DNA of 64,000 nt from Alkalihalobacillus sp. YIM B00296 (GTDB lineage Bacteria; Bacillota; Bacilli; Bacillales; Fictibacillaceae). This document shows, piece after piece, positions 24,977 through 34,464 of this stretch. A model generated the notes under the pieces. It ran no database searches, was not told where the DNA came from, and worked only from the letters and a program-made list of their open reading frames with translations. Location: contig NZ_JAIBLJ010000003.1 in the NCBI RefSeq assembly GCF_020179385.1, forward strand, positions 209,098 through 273,097, written 5' to 3'. Within the stretch, counting starts at the first letter, position 1, and every line of letters begins with the position of its first letter. The translations under genes and the position numbers were made by a program.

Positions 24977-26333
24977 TTGACATCACTGGTTTGTTATTTT
25001 GATCTGTGACTTCAAAAAAAGCCTGGTCTTCTCCATAAAAAGGAATATCTGGATTGTCTTTAAGAAATTCTTGATATTCCGTGTAATTATTGAAATGGAG
25101 ATTTTGAATTTCTTTATTCGCTTTCGTTAAAATGAAAAATCCATGCTCATATTCACCTGGTCGATGAACATTCTTCCCTAACTTTGTCAATTTGAATTCA
25201 ATACCATTCACTTTTCCGATTTCACGATTGATTTCCAAACTGTCTGATCCTTCCTTTACGTGATCACGGAATTTATTTAGATCTTCAATAGTAACAGTAT
25301 GCGTTAACTCTTTATCAGTTGGGAATGAACCACCAAGAAGTTTTAAATTTATTTCCTCCGTATCTGAAAAGTTCATCCGCTGGTAATGAGAAAGACCGAT
25401 AGACCATTGTCCGTTAGGGCCAGGCTGGAGTGGAGCAAAGTCTATATGATCATTGTATTGATAATTTAATCGTGTGAATTCGTAAGGGGAATCCAAGTCT
25501 ACATTCAATTGGCTAAAGTTAAGCCTTAACTCGAAGTCCGTAAAGGTGATCTTAGTATCTTCACTTAACTTGAAGGTTTTGTTGATCACTCTTTTTTCTA
25601 ATAATGGGTTCTGGCTTTTAAAATCATAATTGACTGAGAGATCGTCAATCGCGATCGATTTTTCATTACCACTTTTGGACCTCTGAGTTAACTGGATATC
25701 CCCTAGTTCGAATTTATTAATATTCGTGATAGCTTCTCCGTTATACATATTTGCTTTTTGGCCACCAATCCACTTAAAGAACTCTTGATGTGTTTGTTCA
25801 TTAAATTCGGGTTCGAGCCATGTACGGCGGTATATTCGATTTTTATAAACTACTCCATCATGATGCCAATAGTTAGAACCTGGCTGGTTTCGACTTCCTA
25901 CCGCGAGCTCAAATGGCTCTTTACCATCTGCATGATACGCCATACGATCCACTTTCAAAAATGGAATATCCTCCGGGTTTTCATCAAATGGGGATAAATC
26001 GAGACTGTATGTCACAAGTAGACGCATGTCTTCGTTCCATACCGAGTCAATTCTGAACTTGCGCTGTTCTTCTAAGAGATTGATTTCGATATCATCGAAA
26101 TGCGTCATGAGATCATATTTTTCAATCAGTTCGAACTGTTCAGGGTTATAATTAGGGAGCATATTACCTAATTTTTCTTTCAGTTCACTTTCCGTCTTGG
26201 CCACATCGAATTTTTCCTGATCTACCGCAAATGAAGATCGTTCTTTTTCCTGAAACTTATCGGTTATAAATATGAATGCGATTAAAATCAAGATCAATGT
26301 AACCAGTTTAATGTACTTGCTTTTTGCTTTCAT
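24954..26333 (-). CDS. Membrane-anchored extracellular protein of an unknown family, probably C-terminally frameshifted
   Basis: The start is the ATG at 26333, after GGGGG. The 459-residue product has a short basic N-terminus, one membrane helix ('LVTLILILIAFIFITD', residues about 10-25) and a large extracytoplasmic part rich in strands, Glu and Asp, with patterns such as 'KIHKFELGDIQLT'-like and 'WSIGLSHYQRMNFSD'. I do not recognise the family. Two damaged relatives lie directly upstream in tandem. Compared with them the last about 55 codons are in another frame, so the product may be shorter than the ancestor. Probably cell-surface; role unknown. Confidence 0.6.
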   Translation of the reverse strand: MKAKSKYIKLVTLILILIAFIFITDKFQEKERSSFAVDQEKFDVAKTESELKEKLGNMLPNYNPEQFELIEKYDLMTHFDDIEINLLEEQRKFRIDSVWNEDMRLLVTYSLDLSPFDENPEDIPFLKVDRMAYHADGKEPFELAVGSRNQPGSNYWHHDGVVYKNRIYRRTWLEPEFNEQTHQEFFKWIGGQKANMYNGEAITNINKFELGDIQLTQRSKSGNEKSIAIDDLSVNYDFKSQNPLLEKRVINKTFKLSEDTKITFTDFELRLNFSQLNVDLDSPYEFTRLNYQYNDHIDFAPLQPGPNGQWSIGLSHYQRMNFSDTEEINLKLLGGSFPTDKELTHTVTIEDLNKFRDHVKEGSDSLEINREIGKVNGIEFKLTKLGKNVHRPGEYEHGFFILTKANKEIQNLHFNNYTEYQEFLKDNPDIPFYGEDQAFFEVTDQNNKPVMSRRILSLD

Positions 26334-26376
26334 TTTTTCCCCCATGAATTGTTTTTAAAGCTAAATTATTTCAAGT

Positions 26377-26653
26377 CTATACTCTTAATGGTCTATCTTC
26401 CAATTTGTTATTCTTTTCAAAATGGATGTCTCCTAGTTCGACTTTATGAATCTTTTCAACTGCACCATTCCGTGTGGTCCAATCATTACTGTAGTTGATT
26501 TTTTGATCCTACGACCCTGAACTTTTCTTCATCAACCGAAAACAATATCCTTTCCTGCTCCTTTTCACTGATTGCGAAAAAGACTACTATGATCAGAACG
26601 ACTGGAATGGCTTTGAACAGACTTTTCTTCCCTTTCATTTTAAGTTCTAACAT
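26377..26653 (-). pseudogene. Internally deleted relative of the 24.9-26.3 kb gene
   Basis: From ATG 26653 the frame gives MLELKMKGKKSLFKAIPVVL with a membrane helix, then FSVDEEKFRVVGSKNQLQ and a stop. One base over, NYSNDWTTRNGAVEKIHKVE and LGDIHFEKNN follow, ending at 26377. The first part matches the N-terminus and the second matches about residue 200 of the neighbouring gene, so about 450 bp were lost between them. Confidence 0.7.
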
Positions 26654-26668
26654 ACGATTCTTCTCCTA

Positions 26669-28221
26669 CTATTCTCTTTGTTTAGGAATCGTTATCGTGA
26701 ATTTCTCTGAAATAAATTCGACCAATTTGGAAAAATGGAAGAAACGGATCGACAAGCCATTTGAATCAATGAAATCGGATGTTTCCAGCGCAATATCCAA
26801 CTAACTTTCATTTCGATTTCAATGCTGCGATTCCGAGCAACTGCAGAAGTTCTCCTTCGTTGTTTCTAAACTCTATATAGGGCGTTTGATTTCTACATGT
26901 TCGGGCTCCTGGTCGTTTTCTCGTTGCTTAAGAACGTCTGTATAATCACGGAACCAGGTATGGCCATAATCTTTCCACGGCGTTTCCATTCTTATAAAGA
27001 TTTTTAAGAAATTTTCCCGGCTATCTTCAAAATCCATGCCGATCAACTTAAATGAACACCCTGTCGGTAGTTGACCAAGTTCTCTATGGATATCCAGAAA
27101 TGATGATTCGGTTGTCTGCTTGAAATCAGCAATGTCTTGTTGAGAAATTTCGGATTTGAACTCTTCATCCGTCGGGACCATCCCACCTTCGAATACGAAT
27201 CGTAGTTGATCATGGTCATCTATCTCACCAGTCAAAAGGAATGTTTCTCCTTTTTCATCTTAATGAACTTCAGACTCGTGTTCTGTACCATTGAACTTGT
27301 ATGAAATGGCATAATACCGATGCGGATCAGGAGTCACATCAAGATACAAGCGATTCTGGCCTAAATGGACCTCAAACCGATCCAAATACGCTTCATAGCC
27401 TTCTTCAAGCTGATGAATTCATCAATCTGAACCAGTTCAAGTGCTTTTTCCTCATGCATGAGTGTCATTTCAAGCGGGATTTTTTCGATCTCATGTGTTA
27501 TTTCCCCATCCGTCAAGTGCAGCTTTGAAAGGGTTACTCTTTCTACTCGTTCTAAGTTCCTTTCAAAGATCTCATGCTCTATTTCTAATTCAGATCCTCT
27601 CCAGCCAATCACTTCTCCAAACGCCTCATAAAGTTGGGGCTGGATCCAAATGCTCCAATAAAGCCTATTCTTAAAAACAAACCCATCATTTGCGTATCTC
27701 TTACGGTTTTCAACCCCATTTGTACTATACAATTCCGCGTTAACCTCTATAGCTGGTTCTTTCGGATTATGTAAAGTAAGTTGGTCAACTTCTAGGTAAG
27801 GTACATCTTTCGGACTCTTATCGGGCAGTAGCAGGTTGACACTGTATAGAAGATAGATGTCCTGAATGTTGCTCCACATTTCATGGATTTGGACTGTTCG
27901 TTTACTGCCCATAACTGGTATGGTTTTATTCTCAAATGTCTGAATTCCGTATTGATCGGCTTTCCTAAGTTGCTCAACTCCATACCCTGATTCAATTTGT
28001 TCGTAAAACTTGAGTTGGTCATATGTATCGATTACGTCGAAATCTTTGTCTTCATCCATTTCATTTATGTTTCTGACCTCTTGCATTTCATTTATGTTTC
28101 TGACCTCTTGTTTTTGAAGATGCTCGCTAATCAAAAGAAAAGCGGTTAATACAAGTAGGATCGGTACGACTTTTTTTAGTAGGTTATCTCTATTGATTTC
28201 TTTCTCTCCCTTATCATACAT
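26669..28221 (-). pseudogene. Frameshifted relative of the 24.9-26.3 kb gene
   Basis: Starting MYDKGEKEINRDN with a membrane helix 'VVPILLVLTAFLLISEH', the frame stays open to about 27410, shifts (continuing QLEEGYEAYLDRFEVHLG), meets an in-frame TAA near 27262, continues with GEIDDHDQLRFVFEGGMVP to about 26880, shifts again (PYIEFRNNEGELLQLLG), and ends in a tail FHFSKLVEF ... TIPKQRE at 26669. At least three separate lesions. A 9-residue unit EVRNINEMQ is duplicated in tandem near the N-terminus. Confidence 0.75.
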
Positions 28222-28383
28222 CTTACCATATGTTCTAGTTTTTAGGAGGTTAATTGCCAATTTCATTAATAGCTACATAAGTGGTTAAGTCCAAGTGATC
28301 AAGCCTGATCATCTACAAAAACAATGTGCTTATCACCAAAAGTTTGGAATGATCAACAAAAAAAGCAGTACTTATCTACAAAA

Positions 28384-28421
28384 GCAAAAAAGACCCCGCC
28401 TGCAAAACAGATGAAGTCTTT
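28384..28421 (-). terminator. Terminator of the beta-lysine (yod/kam) operon
   Basis: Minus strand AAAGACTTCATCTG-TTTTG-CAGGCGGGGTCTTT with several G-U pairs, then T-run. It lies just after the yodQ stop. Confidence 0.75.
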
Positions 28422-28431
28422 CTGAATACTA

Positions 28432-29688
28432 TCATTCACTACCGCACCAATCGTAGATGACGAGGGCGATTATTTCCGCTGCCTGGAACACCTTTTCAAG
28501 TTCAATATACTCATTTGGATAATGGGCATACGCGGTCACACCAGGGCCAAAGACGATTGATGGCGTGTTACCGACCTGCGTCAACAGACCACCATCTGTC
28601 CCCCATGGCGAGGCTTCGATTTCTGGTTCAGCTCCGATAACCTCTTTATATCGATCCTGTAAAATTCCCATCAGCTCGTGCTCGACGTCAATTGAGCCCG
28701 GAAGCCATTGGGCACCGAACCACTCCACCTGGATGGGGTGTTTTTCAAACCATACATCTTCTACATTTCTCATTGCTTCTTCAAATTCTGCCTTCACGTC
28801 CTCTAATGTCTCCTGTGGCCCGACACCGATTCGACCTTCTATTAAAATTTCATCCGGAACAGAGGAGGGCCAGTTTCCACCCTGGATTTTTCCAATATTG
28901 ATTGGCAGAGGGATCGGAGTCTTCGCATAGAGCGGGTCATCCACTCGCTCATTGCGATCTTTCTCCAGTTTTTGAATCGTCTGGATGACAGGGATTGCTT
29001 TTTCAATGGCACTGACACCTTCATAACGGGTACCGCCATGTGCTGAGACACCGAACACCCTCAAGCGGAACCACATGGATCCTTGCTGTTTGGGGAAGAT
29101 TTTCATATTGGTCGGTTCAGGAACAAGTGCTGCATCCGCTGTATATCCTCGTAAAACAGCTGCAAGCGTCCCTGCCCCGCCGCTTTCCTCTTCTATGACA
29201 CTATGAAAAAGGACATCACCTTTCAGTTTGACCCCTAACTCTTTCAGACATTGGATTGCGAGTAAAAGAGAAAGGTTGCCGCCTTTCATGTCGGTGACGC
29301 CTCGTCCATACATTTTTCCATTTTCAATATGACCACTGTAAGGATCATAGTCCCATTGATTGAGATCCCCTGCCGGAACGACATCGATATGACCGTTGAG
29401 AATGATCGATTTCCCGCCGCCAGTGCCTTTCCATGTTCCGACTACATTCGGGCTTTTTGAAAAATCTGTTCTTGTTGCACAAAAGTATGGATGATTCAAG
29501 AATTCATCTTCACATGGAATCCAGTAATCCACTTCAAGACTTAATTTTTCAAGATGAGCTCGAACTAACTCCTGGACACCTTCTTCGTTTTCTTGGACAC
29601 TACCTTCTTGGACTAGCTTCTGTAACAATTTGGTTGCATCATCTTTGTTCTGGTCGATCCACTGTTTCACTTTCGTATGCAACAACAA
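28432..29688 (-). CDS. yodQ: M20-family deacylase YodQ
   Basis: The 418-residue hydrolase has the M20 metal ligands: 'IILNGHIDVVPAGD' (His and Asp about 94-107), 'GRGVTDMKGGNLSLLLAI' (Asp about 130-147), 'HSVIEEESGGAGT' (catalytic Glu and Glu ligand about 163-175), and 'SPWGTDGGLLTQ' (about 363-374), with a late His in 'TAYAHYPNEYI'. Acetylornithine deacetylase-like enzymes cleave N-acyl amino acids. In this cluster it would remove acyl groups from (acetyl-)beta-lysine derivatives, which is inferred. The start is one of a TTG series at 29682-29688 after AGGAGG; no ATG fits. Confidence 0.85.
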   Translation of the reverse strand: MLLHTKVKQWIDQNKDDATKLLQKLVQEGSVQENEEGVQELVRAHLEKLSLEVDYWIPCEDEFLNHPYFCATRTDFSKSPNVVGTWKGTGGGKSIILNGHIDVVPAGDLNQWDYDPYSGHIENGKMYGRGVTDMKGGNLSLLLAIQCLKELGVKLKGDVLFHSVIEEESGGAGTLAAVLRGYTADAALVPEPTNMKIFPKQQGSMWFRLRVFGVSAHGGTRYEGVSAIEKAIPVIQTIQKLEKDRNERVDDPLYAKTPIPLPINIGKIQGGNWPSSVPDEILIEGRIGVGPQETLEDVKAEFEEAMRNVEDVWFEKHPIQVEWFGAQWLPGSIDVEHELMGILQDRYKEVIGAEPEIEASPWGTDGGLLTQVGNTPSIVFGPGVTAYAHYPNEYIELEKVFQAAEIIALVIYDWCGSE

Positions 29689-29713
29689 TCGCCTCCTTCC
29701 TACTATGTAATTT

Positions 29714-30376
29714 TCAAGAATTGATCGTCAAAGTCCTGCTGACTTTGAATGTCGCTTCTGTCGCTTCTTTAATTTCTTCTAGTGAATAAGGGTGCATGAT
29801 TTCGATCAATATGAGGTCGTTGTCATTCACTTCGAAAACCGCCATCTCGGTGATGATCAAATTCGCACCTTTTTGGACAGTAAGCGGCAAACTGCAGCGA
29901 TGGACGATTTTGGAGCCGCCATCCTTATTCGTATGGTTCATGAGAACGACCACTTTCTTCGCTTTTTGCGCGAGGTCGATGGCACCACCCATTCCAGGGA
30001 CTCGTTTTCCCGGAACGATCCAGTTGGCGATGTCTCCTTCTTCACTCACTTCAAGTGCACCCAGGATCGTCATATCAAGATACCCTTTGCGGATGATCCC
30101 GAAAGCCGTCGCACTATCGAAGTAAGAAGCACCAGGAATCAATGTCACCGGGTAACCGCCAGCATTGGAGAGATGGCCGTCTTCAGTCCCTTCGGCAGGA
30201 GAAGGACCCATCCCGAGGATTCCGTTCTCCGTATGCAGCATCACACCCAGCTCTGGTTTCAGATAATCAGCTACTAACGTCGGAATACCGATACCAAGGT
30301 TAACGATCATCCCTTCAGTTATTTCTTTTGCGGCACGTTCGGCGATCCGTCTGCGCGTTTCAGCTCCCAAACCCAT
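29714..30376 (-). CDS. yodR: CoA-transferase beta subunit YodR
   Basis: The 220-residue subunit begins MGLGAETRRRIAERAAKE at ATG 30376, with GGGGTGG seven bases before; an upstream TTG is too close to the RBS. 'VNLGIGIPTLVADYL' and 'HTENGILGMGP' are the family's signature with the catalytic Glu (ENG, about 50). It pairs with YodS as a 3-oxoacid/acetoacetate-type CoA transferase. The two genes overlap by 58 bp, so expression is coupled. Confidence 0.88.
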   Translation of the reverse strand: MGLGAETRRRIAERAAKEITEGMIVNLGIGIPTLVADYLKPELGVMLHTENGILGMGPSPAEGTEDGHLSNAGGYPVTLIPGASYFDSATAFGIIRKGYLDMTILGALEVSEEGDIANWIVPGKRVPGMGGAIDLAQKAKKVVVLMNHTNKDGGSKIVHRCSLPLTVQKGANLIITEMAVFEVNDNDLILIEIMHPYSLEEIKEATEATFKVSRTLTINS

Positions 30377-31053
30377 TGCCAATCCACCCCTTTACTCGGT
30401 ACGACATAATCAACGAATGCCCCCGGTGTCACGATACATTCCGGATCAAGTTCACCTGCTTCAACGATCCGCTCTGCCTCGACGATCGTAATGTTTCCAG
30501 CAGTCGCAACATGCGGGTTCGTATTACGAGCACTTTTATCATAAGTGAGATTGCCGTAAACGTCCGCTTCCTTCGCGTATACGATCGATACATCCGCAGT
30601 AAGTGCCGGCTCGATCATATATTCATGATCTGAAACCATCACCTTCTGCTTTCCTTTTTCAACAAGCGTCCCGAGGCCAACATCGACGAGGATACCCCCG
30701 AGCCCCATGCCCCCTGCACGGATTTTCTCAGCCAGTGTTCCTTGCGGATAAAACGCAACGTCAAGTTCACCATCGTGCATCTGCTTGCCGGCTTCAGGAT
30801 TGGAACCGATGTGGGAGACGATGATACGGCGGGCCCGTTTCTCGGTGATCAGTTTCCCTGGGCCGATCCACGGGAAACCGACGTCGTTGGAGATCAACTC
30901 AATATCTTTTATTCCTAAATCCAATATAAAATTGATAAGACTCGGAGGAGCACCAACTCCGCCAAACCCCCCGCACATCAAGGTCATCCCGTCTTTAAAA
31001 TGTGATGCAAGGTCTTCGATATTGACAACTTTTGAAGGAATGTTCGGATTCAT
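30319..31053 (-). CDS. yodS: CoA-transferase alpha subunit YodS
   Basis: The 244-residue subunit holds 'MTLMCGGFGGVGAPPSLINF' (about 19-38; glycine-rich CoA-binding GGFG) and 'EFYPQGTLAEKIRAGGMGL'-like segment near 103-120 ('YPQGTLAEKIRAGG'), as in ScoA/AtoD. With YodR it moves CoA between acids, here probably onto an intermediate of beta-lysine breakdown (for example 3-keto-acid). It starts 12 bases after the yodT stop. Confidence 0.88.
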   Translation of the reverse strand: MNPNIPSKVVNIEDLASHFKDGMTLMCGGFGGVGAPPSLINFILDLGIKDIELISNDVGFPWIGPGKLITEKRARRIIVSHIGSNPEAGKQMHDGELDVAFYPQGTLAEKIRAGGMGLGGILVDVGLGTLVEKGKQKVMVSDHEYMIEPALTADVSIVYAKEADVYGNLTYDKSARNTNPHVATAGNITIVEAERIVEAGELDPECIVTPGAFVDYVVPSKGVDWQWVWELKRADGSPNVPQKK

Positions 31054-31065
31054 GCTGTCCTCCCC

Positions 31066-32436
31066 CTAACTGATCGAGCGATGCTGCAGAAGTCCCTCTT
31101 GGTCGAGTTCTTTGCTGATTTCAGCGATCGCTTCTTCTAATGTCGATACTAAAAACTTCAATTCTTCCTTGCTGATAATGAGTGGCGGCGCGATAATGAC
31201 GGCATCTCCAGCTGTTCCATTGAGTCCGCCGACTGCCGGATAGACGATCAGCCCCTTCTCGAAGCATTTCTTGATGATCCGCTCGGTAATGAAGGTGTGG
31301 ATCGGGAAGCATTCCTTCGTATCAGGATTGCTGACGAACTCAAGCCCCCACATCATCCCTTTCCCACGTACATCCCCGATGACCGGATAACGATGTGAAA
31401 GCTGTGAAAGTTCTTTTTCAATGAATGGCTCAAGCTGTGCGACATGGTTGATGATTTGATGACGCTCAATATACTTGAGAACCGCAAGCCCTATCGCTGC
31501 GGACTGCGGATTTCCACTGAACGTATGGCCGCCCATGATCACCTTCGAGCCACGTTCAATCGTTTGAAAGATATGCTTCGATACCATTGTCGCGGCGATT
31601 GGTGTATACCCGCCACTCAAGCCTTTTCCAAGGGCCATGATATCCGGCTCAACTTCCCAATGCTCCATCGCAAATGTTTTCCCCGTCCGGCCGAAACCTG
31701 TCATCACCTCGTCAGCGATCAAGAGGATTTCATAATGGTCGCATATTTCTTTTATCCGATTGAAATACGGTTCTGGGGGAACGATCGCTCCACCTGCCGC
31801 CCCGATGATCGGCTCGAAAATGAAAGCGGCGACTTTATCTGCTCCAATTCGCTGGATTGCTGTTTCAAGCTCGTTCGCACATTTCAACCCACAAGTGGGG
31901 AATGTATCGTAAAATGGGCATTGATAGCAATATGGCGGGGACACGACCGGGTAATCGGCAAGCAGTGATGCGAACCTGTTACGACGCAGGACATGTCCGG
32001 ACATCGATAGAGCCCCGAGTGTAATGCCGTGGTAACTGGTCCACCTGGAAATGACACGGTCCTTGTCCTTGCGTCCTTTTTCTTGCCAGTATTGAACGGC
32101 AATTTTTAACGCTGTCTCGGTCGCCTCAGACCCACTGTTCACAAAAAATGTGTAATCGAGTTCGCCAGGTGCCATTTGTGCAAGTTTGTCTGCGAGCTCT
32201 TCTGCTGGCCGGTTCGTAAATTGTGATCGATAGGCGAATGAGATCTTTTCCGCTTGTTCCTTCATCGCTTCAATGATTTCCACAACACCATGCCCAATAT
32301 TGGCAGTGACTGCACCAGATGCGCCGTCCAAATATCGGTTACCTTCCGTATCATATAAATAGATCCCTTTCCCATACGCAACTTCTGGGTAAGATGCTCC
32401 AAGTAATGGTTTGATCAGGTGAGAATCTTTGGCCAT
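31066..32436 (-). CDS. yodT: Class III aminotransferase YodT
   Basis: The 456-residue PLP enzyme shows 'FVNSGSEATETALKIA' (about 99-114), 'LLIADEVMTGFGRTGK' (about 237-252, Asp to the pyridine ring) and the Schiff-base Lys in 'MALGKGLSGGYTPI' (about 268-281). A Cys-rich insertion 'PPYCYQCPFYDTFPTCGLKC' (about 165-184) is notable and shared, from memory, with YodT-type enzymes. It would transaminate beta-lysine or a derivative. It has its own RBS (GAGGTG) after an intercistronic terminator. Confidence 0.85.
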   Translation of the reverse strand: MAKDSHLIKPLLGASYPEVAYGKGIYLYDTEGNRYLDGASGAVTANIGHGVVEIIEAMKEQAEKISFAYRSQFTNRPAEELADKLAQMAPGELDYTFFVNSGSEATETALKIAVQYWQEKGRKDKDRVISRWTSYHGITLGALSMSGHVLRRNRFASLLADYPVVSPPYCYQCPFYDTFPTCGLKCANELETAIQRIGADKVAAFIFEPIIGAAGGAIVPPEPYFNRIKEICDHYEILLIADEVMTGFGRTGKTFAMEHWEVEPDIMALGKGLSGGYTPIAATMVSKHIFQTIERGSKVIMGGHTFSGNPQSAAIGLAVLKYIERHQIINHVAQLEPFIEKELSQLSHRYPVIGDVRGKGMMWGLEFVSNPDTKECFPIHTFITERIIKKCFEKGLIVYPAVGGLNGTAGDAVIIAPPLIISKEELKFLVSTLEEAIAEISKELDQEGLLQHRSIS

Positions 32437-32463
32437 GGCTACATAACACCTCTTTCCTATGTC

Positions 32464-32491
32464 GGAAAAAGCAGCGATGGGATTCGCCGCT
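32464..32491 (-). terminator. Terminator between yokU and yodT
   Basis: Minus strand AGCGGCGA-ATCCCA-TCGCTGCT then TTTTTC. It would cut the operon into a kamA-yokU part and a yodTSRQ part unless there is read-through or a second promoter. Confidence 0.65.
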
Positions 32492-32595
32492 TCCTCCGCT
32501 TCGTGATGTTTTTACTGAATGTAGTGATTTTTAATCTTTTGTCGTAATAATTCATATTGATCTTGATTTTTCGAAATCATGTTGTGATTCCACCG

Positions 32596-32868
32596 TCACA
32601 GTTTGAAGTAGTTCCGTTTCAGAAAGCGCGGTACATCCATCAGTTCTTTGAACGTTAACGATTTCGGCAACGGTTTCGTATCAATCAACATCATGTGATC
32701 TTCAATTTCTTCCACAAGTGTTTCCTCCTGATATTCCATGCCGCAATCCGGACATGAAACAGAAGGGATTTTCTTTATTTCGATTGCCCTCGAGCCATCG
32801 GGCAATTCCCAATAACCCGTCATTTTCGATTCTTCTGCTTGGATTGATTCACACCACATGCACTGCAT
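32596..32868 (-). CDS. yokU: YokU-family small zinc-finger protein
   Basis: The 90-residue product starts MQCMWCESIQAEESK at ATG 32868, with GGGAGG seven bases before (inside the kamA stop). It has two CxxC knuckles: CMWC (3-6) and 'SVSCPDCGMEY' (about 35-45). YokU proteins are the regular neighbour of KamA in Bacillus; function is unknown. An in-frame extension upstream lies within kamA and is not used. Confidence 0.8.
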   Translation of the reverse strand: MQCMWCESIQAEESKMTGYWELPDGSRAIEIKKIPSVSCPDCGMEYQEETLVEEIEDHMMLIDTKPLPKSLTFKELMDVPRFLKRNYFKL

Positions 32869-32879
32869 CGAATACCTCC

Positions 32880-34268
32880 CTACTCGGCTGTCTTTTGTTG
32901 TTCGGCTTGCCATTTCCGCTTGATCATTTCGTCTCGCTTCGATCGACGGTCCTTCAATGAAGTGTGTTCTGGATCCGTTTCGTAAGTCTTGCGGCGGTTC
33001 AAGCGCTGTAACCCTTCTGGAACAAGGTTGAATGCTTCATCACGCATCAAGCCGGCAATGCCGACCGTCTTCGGTTTTTCTGTAAGCTGATATACGCCAT
33101 CAAAATACGCTTCGGCACGTCCCGGTACGTAATTTTCTGGTTCCGGATATGTGGTGATCACACCTTCAAAGTTACGGAGAACGACTTTATCAGCACTTTG
33201 CGAAATGATGTAGTTCGGCTGGACAGCGATCTTTCCGCCGCCACCCGGTGCATCGACCACGAATGTCGGTACCGCATAACCAGATGTATGCCCTCTGAGT
33301 GACTCGATAATTTCGATTCCCTTTGACACCGGTGCTCTGAAATGCCCGATTCCCTCTGACAAATCACACTGATAAATATAGTAAGGACGAACCCGGATCT
33401 TGACGAGGTCGTGCATCAACTTTTTCATAATGTAAGGACTGTCATTGATCCCTGCGAGTATGACAGCCTGGTTTCCGACTGGCACTCCAGCATCAGCAAG
33501 CATTTCACAAGCCCGTTTCGAGTCTTCTGTAATTTCGATCGATGTATTAAAATGTGTATTCAGCCATACTGGGTGGTATTTCTTCAAGATATTGCACAGG
33601 TTCTCTGTGATACGCTGCGGAAACACGACTGGTGCTCGGGTTCCGATGCGGATGATTTCCACATGTGGGATTTCCCTTAAGTTTTTCAACACGTATTCCA
33701 AGATATTATCGTTGATCAACAAGCCATCGCCGCCTGAAATGAGAACGTCACGGACAACTGGCGTATTTGCGATATAATCGATCGCCGCGTCCAATTGCTT
33801 TTTCGGTATACCCATCCCGATTTGCCCGGAAAAACGGCGCCTCGTGCAATAACGGCAATACATCGAGCATTGGTTGGTCACCAGGAACAAGACACGGTCG
33901 GGATAACGGTGTGTCAAGCCTGGTACAGGTGAATCCTCATCCTCGTGGAGTGGATCCTCAAGATCATATTTCGTTTTGTTGATTTCCGCTGAAATCGGCA
34001 CGGACTGCATTCGGACCGGACACCTCGGATCATCCGGATTCATAAGTGATGCATAATAAGGTGTAATATTCAGAGGAATGGTCTTGGTTGAGATGCGTAC
34101 ACCTTCTTCTTCTTCAGGTGTTAGGTTGACGACTTTTTTCAGCTGGTCGACATTCCGGATCGTATTGGTAAGTTGCCACAGCCAATTATTCCATTGTTCC
34201 TCAGTGACATCTTTCCAAAGTTCAATGTCCTTCCAGTGACGGTCAGGTTTGTAAACGAAGTCTTTCAT
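32880..34268 (-). CDS. kamA: Lysine 2,3-aminomutase
   Basis: The 462-residue radical-SAM enzyme converts L-lysine to L-beta-lysine using PLP and a [4Fe-4S] cluster. Cluster Cys are in 'NQCSMYCRYCTRRRF' (about 132-146, CxxxCxxC). 'ISGGDGLLINDNIL' follows (about 178-191) and the PLP Lys lies in the 'PGGGGKIAVQPNYI' stretch (about 344-357). Length and sequence match B. subtilis KamA (YodO). GGGGGG is seven bases before the ATG. It is driven by a sigma-54 promoter. Confidence 0.95.
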   Translation of the reverse strand: MKDFVYKPDRHWKDIELWKDVTEEQWNNWLWQLTNTIRNVDQLKKVVNLTPEEEEGVRISTKTIPLNITPYYASLMNPDDPRCPVRMQSVPISAEINKTKYDLEDPLHEDEDSPVPGLTHRYPDRVLFLVTNQCSMYCRYCTRRRFSGQIGMGIPKKQLDAAIDYIANTPVVRDVLISGGDGLLINDNILEYVLKNLREIPHVEIIRIGTRAPVVFPQRITENLCNILKKYHPVWLNTHFNTSIEITEDSKRACEMLADAGVPVGNQAVILAGINDSPYIMKKLMHDLVKIRVRPYYIYQCDLSEGIGHFRAPVSKGIEIIESLRGHTSGYAVPTFVVDAPGGGGKIAVQPNYIISQSADKVVLRNFEGVITTYPEPENYVPGRAEAYFDGVYQLTEKPKTVGIAGLMRDEAFNLVPEGLQRLNRRKTYETDPEHTSLKDRRSKRDEMIKRKWQAEQQKTAE

Positions 34269-34307
34269 GTCATTCCCCCCAGTTAAATTCTACTCAACCA
34301 TCTATAT

Positions 34308-34324
34308 TGCAAGTTTTATGCCAA
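34308..34324 (-). promoter_or_regulatory. Sigma-54 (-24/-12) promoter of kamA
   Basis: On the minus strand TTGGCATAAAACTTGCA: -24 GG and -12 GC are spaced as in the consensus TTGGCAC-N5-TTGC. The predicted start is about 11 bases downstream, near 34297, giving a 29-base leader before kamA. Confidence 0.85.
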
Positions 34325-34435
34325 TTTTTATTATTCTGAATATTGGGGTTGCAATATATCATATGAGCCGGGAACTATAAGGGGTGAATGACTATTTTCC
34401 AAATTGTTAGAAAAGTCATGAATAGAGTATATGAC

Positions 34436-34463
34436 AAGAAAACCGCCTAATTTTCGGCAGTGG
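34436..34463 (-). terminator. Weak terminator after the sigma-54 activator gene
   Basis: Minus strand CTGCC-GAAAATTA-GGCGG followed by TTTTCTT, two bases after the stop. Confidence 0.55.
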
Positions 34464-34464
34464 T

